64,000 bases of DNA, taken from contig JACEFZ010026859.1 in the NCBI GenBank assembly GCA_014155875.1, positions 242,036 through 306,035 of the forward strand. The letters are read 5' to 3'. Both the position numbers and the translations under genes were made by a program. The stretch is from Cepaea nemoralis. Taxonomy: Eukaryota; Mollusca; Gastropoda; Stylommatophora; Helicidae. How positions within the stretch are numbered: position 1 is the stretch's first letter; each line of letters starts with the position of its first letter. The notes beneath the pieces are model-generated. The model did no database searches, was not told where the DNA came from, and saw nothing but the letters and a program-made list of their open reading frames with translations. Shown one piece after another: positions 43,164 to 56,296 of the stretch.

Positions 43164-44277
43164 CAGTGAGATAACTACAGCATCAAAAATCAAACAACAA
43201 CAGCCAAAGCAAAAACAAACCATCTCAAAATAAGGTCAAACAAAAGCACGCCACGAAACACACATTATACCAACCCTAAGAAAATTGAGTTACAGGCGTA
43301 CACAGTAGAAAAGCTACGCCATTCAGTTTCTCGATGCAATCACAGCAAACTACAACCAAGCGCTACAACAACCATGGCATTAACAACACGAGAAACAGAA
43401 CACAAAAACGAAATCAAAATAGCGCAACATTATTGCTATCATTGCATAACTATTCTTTCACTATGATATTGTTTTACCCTTAAATTATGTCATTGTGACT
43501 ATATGCATCCTAGAAATCTAGAACAAGACTCACGTTTACAGCCGTGTAACGTAAAAGAATCAACCAACGACCGCCATGACAAGACCACCAACATAGTGAC
43601 TTTGATCCCAAGACACAACATGTTGTTACGACCCCAGGATAACAAAGAATGTAATAAGACAATGACCAGCAACACAAAACCCGACCATACACACGCGGAC
43701 AAAACAGACAAAACACTACTTCCAACAATACACACAGAACAAGATATCAGGCAAACGACGCAAAAGCAGCCAAGACCATTTGCTTACACCATGGTGCTTA
43801 CACCAATGGTTATATGTGACACGAAGTGTTGATTGTTTTGCCTATAAGAAATCTTATTTTGTATCCGCACAGTTGGGAATTGGTGCTACAGTATTGGACA
43901 TAATAAAGACTCATGCATATTGTTCTTATCTTGTTTATCTAGTCCTTGTTGCTGCGTTATGTTTAGTTTATGTTGTTCTAGTAATGTTGGTCATTGATTG
44001 TTCCATTCCATTGATGTTGGTTCAACCCATCTCAGCGATCCATTGTCTGGAGAATGCATTAAAGCATAGTTCCCCGCAAGAATCCTGAATTTCTTCTGCC
44101 TTAAACCTTTTCCTTTTTTTTTTGGTTAACTGGATTGAATACATAAAGTGTTCTTTTTCTTTCTTCTTATTATCCTTTTCTTCCCTGGCCCACTAAAAGT
44201 CAGTGTTGCGTTTCTTTGTCTTTGAGCACCTAAGAATCGGAAACTATGTCCTCCTATCCTTTATATTCTTCCTCCTG

Positions 44278-44442
<165 letters not shown>

Positions 44443-44507
44443 TATCTACATATACATACATACTTAGCCCACAGACAGATTGTTGAAAATTGTGTATTCC
44501 CTTTTGT

Positions 44508-45330
44508 CTATGTGTTTTTGAATATTTGTGTGATTTTGTTTTGGACTATGTACAGTATTATATCTGTGCTATAAGTTCTGAAATTGTACTTTGCTGCATT
44601 TCTACAGGTCCACACCACATGCATGTACTCTGCCAGTGCAGTTAACAGTCTTGAGTGGTTATTTTCTGTAGATTTGGGTATTGTGTTTATAAATATTGCC
44701 TTCAACATATGTGTCTTCTTTTTGATGAATATCTCAATTAGTTGTCTTAAAGTGTCTAGTGCACCTTGTACTGTTGGGCAATCAATAGAAAATGTGGTCT
44801 TCTGTTTCCTGTATGGTCTGTTTGCATAGTTGACATGGTGTTATTAGTTTTAACCTGTGTGCTTGTCTTTAAGTGACATGTTAAAAATCAAACGATAAGT
44901 AATCTCCCTGGACTTGAGAGCTATGTTTGGGTTGTGGAGATTAGTAAATGTGCATGTGTAGTATTGTATGTAGTATGTCTTTCCTCTGTCAATTCTAAAT
45001 TTTAGTGGGGGTGCTTGTTGTTTAACCAGGTATTTGTAGATTCGGTGTGTTGTCTGATGTATTAAGTGCTTACTCCCTCGGAGTGCTTGTATACATGTCT
45101 TGTAGAAAGCTGGTAGAGTTCCAGAGTAGTGTGGTGTATTATGTTTTATTCTCCTAAGGTGTTGCAGTCTCAGTTCTGTGTAGTAGAGCGCTAGTGGGTG
45201 TTCTTCTGGGTGACTAAGGATTTGTCCTATGTGTTGGATTCTTAGCGCTTGGAGCTTTGTGCGCATGTCTTGCAGTCCTATTCCTCCTTGTTTCTTGTCC
45301 TGTATGAGTGTCTTATACTATATGTAGTAA
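44508..45330 (-). mobile_element. Tx1/L1-like LINE C-terminus with zinc-binding (zf-RVT) region
   Basis: On the minus strand GGIGLQDMRTKLQALRIQHI (45320 down) is the post-RT GGLGLxDxxxKxxAL motif. LRRIKHNTPHYSGTLPAFYK and QTTHRIYKYLVKQQAPPLKF follow. Then, after stops, CQLCKQTIQETEDHIFYC, the CxxC..HxxxxC zinc-binding motif of zf-RVT LINE ends. Gag and RT core are absent. It is nested in the LTR unit, opposite to it. Confidence 0.75.
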
Positions 45331-45598
45331 ATTGTGCTGCCAAAGATGAAACGTCTGATGTGTTTGTTGATGTCTGTGATTGTCTGTCTTTATATTTTTT
45401 TTTAAGCTACAAACGTTCGTATTTATTCAATGTTGTTCAGTGTAAAGAAGGAAATAATATATACGTTGATGCATTTGTAAAACTGGCAGATTTTGAACAG
45501 CTAATAAATGTCTGGGTGTATGTATAAATGCAAACAGTGACATCTATGCCAGAAGCCATTGAGTGCTGGTGGCAAAAGATGACAGTGGAATGGTTATG

Positions 45599-46012
45599 TT
45601 ATTCAGTCTGCCCATCACCATCGACATCTTCTTCCCGTATCATCTCATCCATCTCTTCGTCTGTAGCTTTGTCACCTTGACTGGTCATCACTTGGCGAAG
45701 TTCTGCTGCCGAAATGAAGCCATTGCCATCCTTGTCAAACACTCTAAATGCTTCTCTAACTTCCTCTTCTGAGTCGGTATTTTTCATCTTCCTAGCCTCC
45801 ATTGTTAGGAATTCTGGGAAATCAATGGTGCCATTTCCATCAGCATCCACCTCATTGATCATATCCTGGAGTTCAGCCTCTGTAGGATTCTGACCTAATG
45901 ACCTCATTACAGTCCCCAATTCTGTGATGGTGATGGTGCCATCTCCGTCTTTATCAAATAGACTGAATGCTTCTTTGTATTCAGCGATCTGTTCTTCTGT
46001 CAATTGGACTGC
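45599..46012 (-). CDS. Calmodulin-type exon, C-terminally truncated
   Basis: Reads [16 protein letters not shown] onward. EF-hand loops 1-3 are canonical: [36 protein letters not shown]. Loop 4 stops after DVDGDGQTE at a TAA, losing its last Glu and the FVTMM tail, so one Ca2+ site is destroyed. The 5' edge is a strong acceptor (TTTCCTTCACAG before GCA) in phase 0, just where animal calmodulin genes have the intron after the start Met. No further introns are present. Substitutions rise in the C-terminal half ([16 protein letters not shown]). Calmodulin itself binds Ca2+ and regulates target enzymes. This may be a divergent paralogue exon or a decaying copy; the acceptor speaks against a simple processed copy. 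It lies between two LTRs, antisense to them. Confidence 0.8.
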   Translation of the reverse strand, partial: AVQLTEEQIAEYKEAFSLFDKDGDGTITITELGTVMRSLGQNPTEAELQDMINEVDADGNGTIDFPEFLTMEARKMKNTDSEEEVREAFRVFDKDGNGFISAAELRQVMTSQGDKATDEEMDEMIREEDVDGDGQTE

Positions 46013-46019
46013 CTGTGAA

Positions 46020-46921
46020 GGAAATAAGGAAAACAAAAAAACATAAACAGTACGCAATGAATTGCCGAATAACAATCAAATACCGAAGTGATTATTCCCA
46101 AACAGGGCTGGTCACGAACTGTCTTCATTACCGTTTGAACAGACTTTCGTATCGCCAGCAGACGAAACATATTACATTAATTAACACATTTATTTAAGTA
46201 TGAATGAAAGGGTGAATGAAACATATGACATTACAATTTGCATACAAGGATTTGAATGAAAGGAAGCAAGTATTGTAATCTAAGAATCATCGTTTGGCAT
46301 CAAACATTCAAATGTGCCATTAGTGCCACAATTTTGAACGCCATGAGGCCAAACGTTTAGACTAAACAAACAAATGTAATATATTTATTATTGTAATCTT
46401 TTAGAGGTTATCCAAAAGAGAGATATATGATTGCAACCATGGGACGCAATCCATCCATGGTAAAATTGGTACATACTATCAATTACTTGAACTGTCAAAT
46501 GACTATGGCGTGCCAAATATTTTCATCTAGATATGGACTAGAGGTACTAAAAATTTGACGGGACCACGAATTGGATATCTGGCCTTTATGTCCAGTAAAC
46601 TTTCCCTGATGCTGTCACACATCGTGACAGCATGACGCCTAACATGTTTTGTTGTTGTTGAGAGGGAGGATGTAGCTTGAAAGATAGCATAAGTCGTCGT
46701 TACTTCCAGTCTTTGCTGAGTCCCAAAAGCCAGATGACAGCAATGAAGAATTCATGTAGCGTACACCATTTTACTACAAAGCAGTCACCTTGCCATCATA
46801 ATAATATCTTACCAGAAAATCAGACAAAATAAAAGTACACAACATCGTTGGGTCTTTGAAAATAAACCAGAGTTTAAAAATAGTCTACCCAGCTACAGAA
46901 TAAAAGTGTACCACTTTCAAA
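46020..46921. other. Intron-like sequence upstream of calmodulin exon and LTR-element 3' region
   Basis: No calmodulin start exon is seen in this stretch. Near the end the plus strand reads toward a purine tract, as in the 3' end of LTR elements. No domain is recognised. Confidence 0.4.
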
Positions 46922-46937
46922 TGGAAGAGGGGGAGAC
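46922..46937 (+). promoter_or_regulatory. Polypurine tract of LTR element
   Basis: TGGAAGAGGGGGAGAC lies directly before TGTCATTGACCC of the right LTR. This is the expected plus-strand primer site. Confidence 0.75.
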
Positions 46938-47730
<793 letters not shown>

Positions 47731-48978
47731 ACGGGCGAACGGACTTTATTTTCAAAGGGTAACAAATTGGGCACGCAGGCCCGTCTTAATTCGGCCCTTC
47801 CAATCACTCATCTATCGTCCATCAATACTGCAAAGTACATTCACATTTAAAAAAAAAAACATTGTCAAAATGATGTTGTAGACAAAAACAATGCATATTA
47901 CCATGTTATGAGACACATCCCCCACCCGCCCACCTACCCATCCCCCACCCACTCACACCTCCCCCACACACATACACATCCGCCCTCCGACTATGCACAC
48001 ACCCTCAGACACACACACACATGCTCCCACCCATCCATCCATCCTCAACATCCCACACCCACACACAACCCCCACCCACACAAACATCTCCCAATCACCA
48101 CACATCCCACACACAATCACCCATGCACCCACACACCCCCAGGCACACATATCCCCGCCAACCCACACATCCTGCACCTACCCACACACAAAACCCTCAC
48201 CCACATACATTTCCCCCACTTGCTCACATCCCCATCCGCACTATCTCCCACAACCCACCCACACACACAACCACCTACACATACCCATCACACATCCCCC
48301 ACTCACACTCACATCCCCCATCCATACACTCATTCCCCACGCACCTCCATCCACCCACGTACTCATCTCTCAATCACTCTCACCCACACATCCCCAACCC
48401 TCCCATCAACACATACCACCACACTAACACACCCCAACTATCCAGCCAAACACAAATCCCCTACCCTCACATAATCCTTTACCCACCCGCACATCCCACA
48501 CCCAATCACACCTCCCCCACCCACACACCCCTCACCCACACACATCTCCCCTCTCACACAATAACTCACCCATATACCACATCTACACCCACACATAGTC
48601 CCCCCACACACATCCCCACCCACGCACTCCTCACCACACACACATCCCTTACCCACACACATCATTCATCCACCACACATCCCACATCTACCCACCCGCA
48701 TCCCCCACTCACAACCCCTCCACACATACATCTCACACATACACATCACCCACCCACACACACAGACCTCCGACAAACACAACCACCCACACACATCTTC
48801 ACATCTAGACACTTACATACTGCCTCACATAATCACTGAAGTTAGTATGAGCAAGCTCCCACACTACACACACACACATATACACTGACGATTATTGAGC
48901 ATTATCGCAAAAAATTGTCAAAAATGGAGAACAATTGAACACATACGTTGTGTAACGTAAAAATTAGTGATGCAATGT

Positions 48979-49090
<112 letters not shown>

Positions 49091-49099
49091 TGCTGCACT

Positions 49100-49393
49100 T
49101 ACACACGCACACACTCACGCACACACACCCACACACACTCACTATCTCTCACTCACACTCACTAAATCTCTCACTCACTCTACAGTAATGTGCATGTGTT
49201 CGTATTATACATGATTATATAAAGTGGCATACACAATGATAGTACTATTACACAATGATAGTAATAGGAGTAGGAAATAACAGCTAAAAATGGACAGACT
49301 CGATAGTAGACAGATATGTACATATGTATATAGACAGATATAGACTAATATTAATATTATTATTAGTCATATATAATAATAATATATTATTTA

Positions 49394-49431
<38 letters not shown>

Positions 49432-49700
49432 ATAGGATATATCTGGATATATACATAAGTGCATATGACATTCAACAAATCAATCAAACAGTGACATTAA
49501 TAGAGAACCAATAAATAGGAAAATAAATAAACCAGAGTAGGGAAAGGCACGTTCAGTGGCAGTGAAACAAACATCAAGGATGTCTGCGACGAAGGAAGGA
49601 TTGGAGGACAATGGAACGGAACGAGAGGGTGCCGGTGACGAAGAGTAGAAAGGGAAGTCAGAGGAATGAACAAAATCTGACGGATGGCATTCGTAGCTCT
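49100..49700. other. Linker insertion with poly(A)
   Basis: It contains an A run of about 34 bases (49396-49429) preceded by TTATTATTAGTCATATAT words. A 79-codon minus frame (49480-49719) is unassigned. It makes the first linker much longer than the others, so it may be a separate insertion. Confidence 0.5.
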
Positions 49701-51551
49701 CAAGCACAAAGGAAGTCAAATATCATACCGCAATATGAACCACCAGGGAAATAACCAATGCCACAGAGGCTGGTTCACAAGGTGGAAAGTTTCTTTTTTT
49801 TCGGAAAATGGACACGGACACACACATGATAGTATGAAAGATGAGGCTACACAAAAAATATGGATTAGCATGTTACATGACATGCGTGCGCTCAACTCTC
49901 TCTCTCCCTTCTTGCATAGACACATACTCACACACCTGCGCACCCACACTCAAACACATCCATTCCCCGCCAATCCACACATCCCACAAGTACCCACGCA
50001 ACCCCCACCCACACAAACTCCCGCCACCCACCCACACATCCCGCACCCACCAACACACACATATGCCCACCAAAGCATCTCTCCCCACCCACATATACAT
50101 CACCCATCCCCCAACCCACACACACTCACCCGCCGACACATCCTCCACACACCCCCAATCACCAATCTGCCAACAATAACACCCCCACCCACACACATAT
50201 TCCCAACCAACACACACACACAATCCGCACACACAAAAAAGCCCCAGCCACTCATACACATCCTAACCCACCCACACATCCTTCATACATGCATCCACCA
50301 CCCACACTTCCCACCATCCACCCATCCACACACACCATCTCCTACCCACACACACCACTACCCACACATAATACCCCACCTACCACACACCCACCCATAC
50401 ACATCCCCCCACACACACTCCTATATCACACCCGGACACATCTCCCCACCCACACACATATCCCCACCCACATCCCCCACTCACACACACTTCTCCCACC
50501 CACACACATATCTCCCACCCACAGTCCACACATACAATCCCCATCCACAAATTCCCCCCCCCCCACACACACACATCCCCACCCACCCACACATCCCCTA
50601 CCCACACACACACATCCCCCACCTACACATACATCTCCCACCCATACTCACCTCCTCATCCATATACACATCAGCCACACAGATCCCCCAACCCATACAC
50701 ACACCCCACTCATCAATCCACATACTCCCACTCACACATCCACACACCCCCACCAACCAATACCCATCCACTCATGCACACATCCCTCACACACATATCC
50801 CCACCCACCCGCACACATCCCACCCAGACACATCCCTCATCCAAACACATATGCCCCCCACCCACCTACACACATATCCCCACACACACATACCCCCATC
50901 CACAAACCCATCCCCCGACCAAAACACAATCCTCACATCTAGACACGTACATGCTGCCTCGCATTATCACTGAAACTAATGTGAACAAACTCCCACACTT
51001 TACACACACATACACTGCCGATTATCGTGATCATTCTTACAAAAATATAAAGCATGGAGAACATATTATGCACATACATTGTGTAACGTAAAAACATAGT
51101 GATGCAGTTCAATTGGATGATTACTGAAATTGACATAAATTTGATGGAATAAGCAGTGCACAAATTATTGTCAGTACATGTTAGAAAATAAAGTGGCAAT
51201 AAAATGTTTAATATGAATGAAGAGCATACCCAAAAAAAATTTTGAATAGCACGTAACATGACATACATGCACTCAACTCTCTCCATCTCTCTTTCTTGTT
51301 TGATTATTTTACAAACACTAACTCTCTCGTTGTCTCATCTCCCCACCCACACACACGTCCTCCACCCACTAACACTCACCCCACCCACCCACATTTCCTC
51401 CAACACCCACCTACACACTCTGAACCACCCAGCCAAACACACACCTCCACCCACACACACCCCATAACCCACATATAACCTCCACACATACCCCCACCCA
51501 CACACATCTTCCCACCCCAACACCCAACCCCTATGCCACCTACACACACCC

Positions 51552-51598
<47 letters not shown>

Positions 51599-51940
51599 AT
51601 TTCCACTCACCCCCAAATCCCACTATCAACAAACACCCACACACATCCCCCACTCAAAAAATACATACCCCCATCCACAGGTCCCCACATAAAACACACA
51701 TCACCCACCCACACGTCCTTCGTCCACACACACATCCTCACCCACTCGCACATCCCCCACACATCCCCACACATCTCCCCACCCATTCATATATCCACAC
51801 ACACACACACACACACATCCCCATATTGAAAAATTGTGAAAATGAAAGCAATATGTTATACACTGTGTAGCGAAGAAAAGGTTATGCAATTCAATAAAGA
51901 ATATAATTCCTGGAATTGATATAAACATGATGAAATACGC

Positions 51941-51942
<2 letters not shown>

Positions 51943-52019
<77 letters not shown>

Positions 52020-52126
52020 TTACTCTCTCACACACACATACACACTCTCTCTCGCTCTCTTTGTCTCATACTTACTTTCTCACTCGCTCACTCTCTTACA
52101 TCCTCTCTTACTCACTCACTCACTTT

Positions 52127-52170
<44 letters not shown>
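51943..52170. repeat. (CT)n and (CA)n microsatellites
   Basis: (CT)n at 51943-52016, CT/CA mix to 52130, (CA)n at 52130-52170, next to the end of the CR1 RT frame. Confidence 0.9.
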
Positions 52171-52224
52171 AACGCATAGTGAAAAATGATACAACTAGGT
52201 GACTTATGGAGGCATATAGTCAGT

Positions 52225-52850
52225 ATGGAGTAAAGTATTGAAAGAGTTTTCGGTTGAATGTGTAGGGACTCATTGGAGTTTTAAGATCTGTTGGAACGTC
52301 ATTCCATAAGTGGGCACCAGAATACGCAAAGCAAGTTTTGTATAAGTCCAATCTAGATTTTGGGACATATAATAAATTTAAGCGCTTGCTGTTCATTACG
52401 CTGAGATTGAATCAACGGTTGAAGATACTCTGGGGTATTTTTAGATATTTCTTTATTCACTAATGTGGCTTTGTTAAAAAGAAATCGCGTTCGAAGTGGT
52501 AGAAGTCTTAGATGACTATATACATTTTCACTTTCAGCGTGTTTTGTGCAAGAAACTAGACGTATAGCCCGCTTTTGAAGAGAATAAAGTCGTTTCATAT
52601 TGGATTTTAGACAACCATCCCAGACTGTGAAACAATAATCGAGATGAGATTGAATATAGGATGCATAGAATAACCTTCGCGTGCTTTCGTCCAGGAAGTG
52701 CTGAATTTTAACAAGTTGGTAAACTTTCTGTGCTATTTTCTTGGTAAGGACATGGACATGGGAGCTCCAATTTAAATTTCTATCAATTAAAAGACCTAAT
52801 GACTTATGCCCATTTACATTAACCATAGGTAACGTGGCTTCCAGTTTCAA
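52225..52850 (-). pseudogene. CR1 ORF2 C-terminal part (continues at 56296)
   Basis: The frame 52850-52353 gives LGLLIDRNLNWSSHVHVL, VYQLVKIQHFLDE, DYCFTVWDGC, SLQKRAIRLVSC and LLPLRTRFLFNKATLVN; after a shift near 52380 it ends LYKTCFAYSGAHLWNDVP. This is the same region as 12881-13500. Its N-terminal continuation lies beyond the I-type LINE, starting at 56296. Confidence 0.85.
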
Positions 52851-55800
52851 GATGGCGACTCAAGCAATCCTTGAGTGAATTATTCAAAGCGTGTGTGGTT
52901 TCTGTGGTTTCGGGCGTTTCAATATGGCGGAACAACGTGTGTTCTCCGAGCGGTTAGCAGTCAACCTAACAAGGCGGCGTGGGTGCCAGGCAGGTGGCAA
53001 GCGACAAGGTAAGAGTGGTGGTTTAAGGCGTTTTAGACTCAAGTGTGACCGTCTGGGCCTCAGGAATATCCGTATTCTGTATTGGAACTGCGCCAGCGTA
53101 AAACAACATTGTCCTATTTTAGAAAATGTGGTTTACAGGAACGACATTGTAGCGCTCCAGGAGACGAGACTGTGTGATCAGCTACTCCGAATTGCCGGCT
53201 TCAAATGTTTCTACATCAGACGACATCTGGGTCATTTGCGACAACATGGCGGCGTCAGAGCTAGACATGTCCAGTTGGGACACTAACGATATACAAATAC
53301 AGGCTGTAAGAGTTCAATCCTGTCTACCATTTGTGCTGGCTAATGTTTATGCACGCAACGCGAGTATGGATTCCCAGAAGTGACAGTGCTTAAGTGACAT
53401 ATTAGGTCACATTAGAAATGTTATTTTCTGTGGTGATTTAAACGCTAAAGGCAGATCATGGGGCAACATTTTCTCCAACACACAAGGGGAGGAACTCGAG
53501 ACTGCACTTGAAACCAAATACCTGGTTTGGATTAACAGTGGCTGTGTCACCAGGACAGCAAGCCGTCCAGGGGATGAGAACAGTGCTAATAATCTGGCGC
53601 TGGTTTCTCCTTCACTCACTACAGTGTGTAGATGGAGTGTCCTAGGACACAACGGCAGCGACCACCACCCTCGCAGCATATTGGTGGAGAAAGGCAGAAC
53701 CAGGCAGCACAAGTTAACGGTCAAGACTTTCCAGTATGATAGTACAGGGCAAGATGTGGTGAGTAAAATAAGACGTGACAAGCGCAGAAAGCTTCAGAGC
53801 AGGAAAAAAAAGCTGGGAGCAGCCACCGTGGTGGAATCTTGAAGTGGAGAAGGCGTGGGTGGATAAGCGTAGTGTTGTAAGGAGATGGCAAAATGCCAAG
53901 AAGAACAAAGCTGGCTATACTAGTCCCTGCATGCACTTAGAAAGAGAGATTCACACAAAAGTAAGCTATTTAAAAAAACTGGTCAATATCGTTAAAAGTG
54001 AAAAATGGGCAGAGGTGTGTCAAAGAGTAAGCATAGACAAGTCACTGAAATTGTTCTGGCGACTACATAAAAGCATGAGTTGGGTAGTCAATAATAAGAG
54101 CAGAGCAACCAGACAGACATGAGAGGCCAAAATCTTGCCAAGGAGGTCACCTCAGACACGTGCATGGCCCAGAACACTTCGGATGAAGACAAAATGACAG
54201 TGAAAGAAATCAAGGCTGTGCTTCGACGATAAAAAAAACAGCGCTCCAGGGCCAGATGGCATAAGATACGACGACATCAATAGGTGTACCGACAACGAGC
54301 TAGTGGAACTAGCAGACATGTACAACAACAGTATAGGGAGTGTTAGCATCAAGGAGGAGTGGATACATAACTATCTCATTCCCTTGCCGAAGCCTGGCAA
54401 AGACCACACAAAGATTCAGGGATATCGAGTTATAACCATGCAGAATAAAAAAAGGCAAGCTGCTGGAGAAATTAATTGCCAGGAAAATATCAAGCCAGCT
54501 AGAAAGTGGTGGGTACCGTCCAAAAAGAGAATCCTGGACCAATGCAGCAGTTTTTGCCCATGATGTCTATGAAGGTTTCCACTCAGGCATTGAAACGTTT
54601 GCTCAGCGATTGATCTTGAGGACGCGTAGAACAGAGTACCACTGAATTAATTTATGCTTCACCTACTTGAACTCAAAATAAGTCCATTCCTCCTTAGTTG
54701 GATCGCTGCAGCCCTCTTCCAACGGAAATTAGTTTTTAGATGTGGCAGTTGCACGTCGGGAACCAACAACAATATATCCTGGCCTATAACTACCATTATC
54801 TCCGGTACTGTTCAACGCCTACACGGTGATATTCACCAGCAAGCAGATCACTGGACTTGGTAGGACATTGTCATATGCCGACGATGTTTTAGTGTATCGT
54901 CAGGGTAAGGATAGAGATCAGGTTGCTGTGGAACTACAAACCGAACTCAGTCGCATAAGCACTTTGTGTGTGGAGGCTGGGGCAATGGTCAACCCAACAA
55001 AGGTAACAGTGACTTGGTTCTCGTTGAATAATCATATTGTCAACACTCCAACACCAACTGTAAATCTGTGTTCAGAGACGGTGGAAATAACGCAAGCAAT
55101 TAATTACCTGGGGATACGGTTTGATCGAAGCCTTGCTTATAATGAGCACATAGACCAGGCGATAACAAAGGCCAAGCGGGGGTTGGCTGCGATGCGGGTG
55201 ATGGCGGCAGCAAACTGTGAGCAGCGCCATCTATGCCTTCTATACGAGGGGCTGGTCATGTCTGTTTTTGAGTATGCGATGGCAATCCTGACTCTCAGCC
55301 ATAAGCAGATAGAAAGGATGGAAAGGATACAGAATGAAGCTATGCGCATTATTCATGGATGTACAAGAGATACAGCATGCAGGGCGATGCGCTACCTTCT
55401 TGATTTTCCAACCATTGAAGACAGAATTCAAGTCTGCAGAGCTCGCGCCTACCTCAGAGTTAACGCAAACACACAACATCCACGCAATAGTGAAATTATG
55501 AAGGTCAAGGGCAGCAGGTTAAAAAGAGGACGGTCGTGGATGGGTCAAGCCGAAGACATTCTTCAACAGGTGTGTTCACTTGAGGACTTAGAACCTGGCG
55601 AGGAGTGGGTACAAGTGCCAACAGATTTCTGCACATCCTTTTCAGTTTGCATCCAACTAGACAGAATATGCAGACAAGAAAACCCGGCTGCTGTGGAGGC
55701 GGAAGTACAAGCGTTGATTTTCGAGAATTCGCTAGACGGTGATGCTGTCATTTACACAGATGGGTCGGTCGTCCTGACATGTGAGAAGCTCATGGGCCTT

Positions 55801-56296
55801 TACGGCTCAGGCCGGAGGGAGAATTGTGAAGGAGGACTCTGGTGCTTTTGCTGAGACCACAAGTAGCCTGACTATGGAAGTCATGGCAGTAAGTAAAGCA
55901 ATAACATGGCTCGAGACACAGACATTCACTAGGACATGGTTCCTTAGCGACTCAATGAACATGCTCAAGAGGATAGAGATGGGGGGGGGGGATCCGAAGA
56001 GAACTGGTTGCTGTCTCTGGAGCGGTCTCGGCTGGCAAAGATTAGTTTCATCTTCGTGCCAGGGCATGCGAGGAGTACAAGGGAATGAGCGGGCTGACAA
56101 GCTCGCAGGTAACGCTACTGTGGAGGGCGGACGCGCCATGGACCAGGCTGACATTCTGAATGCTCTACGAGAAGTAAGATTTTTGCGAGAACCAAGTGAT
56201 GACTGTGAATCTACAACCATGGCCAGACTCCGAGAACAGCAAATTAAAAGAGGGGTAGCCAAACAAGAACACTACGCAGGAAGCAAAAGAAGGCGC
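52850..56296 (+). mobile_element. I-superfamily LINE, second copy, inside a CR1 element
   Basis: It starts AAGATGGCGACTCAAG near 52850 and ends mid-coding at AGSKRR (56290), before the last ~45 codons of the other copy. EN (NCASVKQ, QETRL, GDLNAKGRSWG where GDFN has become GDLN), RT (APGPDGIRYDD; motif A AIDLEDA followed by TAG; SYADDVLVY intact) and RNase H (IYTDGSV) follow in order. Multiple frameshifts and stops make it older than the 19511-22993 copy. It keeps a TGG codon where the other copy has TAG. A G run (55981-55990) disturbs the RNase H frame. Confidence 0.85.
54826..55854 (+). pseudogene. Open RT-to-RNase H segment of the second I-type LINE
   Basis: 342 open codons: LSYADDVLVYRQG near the start, NPTKVTVTWFS, NYLGIRFDRSLAYNEHID, GLVMSVFEYAMAIL, ERIQNEAMRII, RSWMGQAEDIL and VIYTDGSV near the end, where a frameshift follows. 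It is the longest undamaged frame of this copy. 54303-54563 and 53775-54122 hold earlier pieces in other frames. Confidence 0.85.

Noticed and set aside
49684..50973. 429-codon Pro/Thr/His-rich open frame (also 47908-48839)
   Set aside because: It is translation of the CCCACCCACACAT minisatellite, which has no stop in any plus-strand frame; no start context, signal peptide or non-repeat domain.
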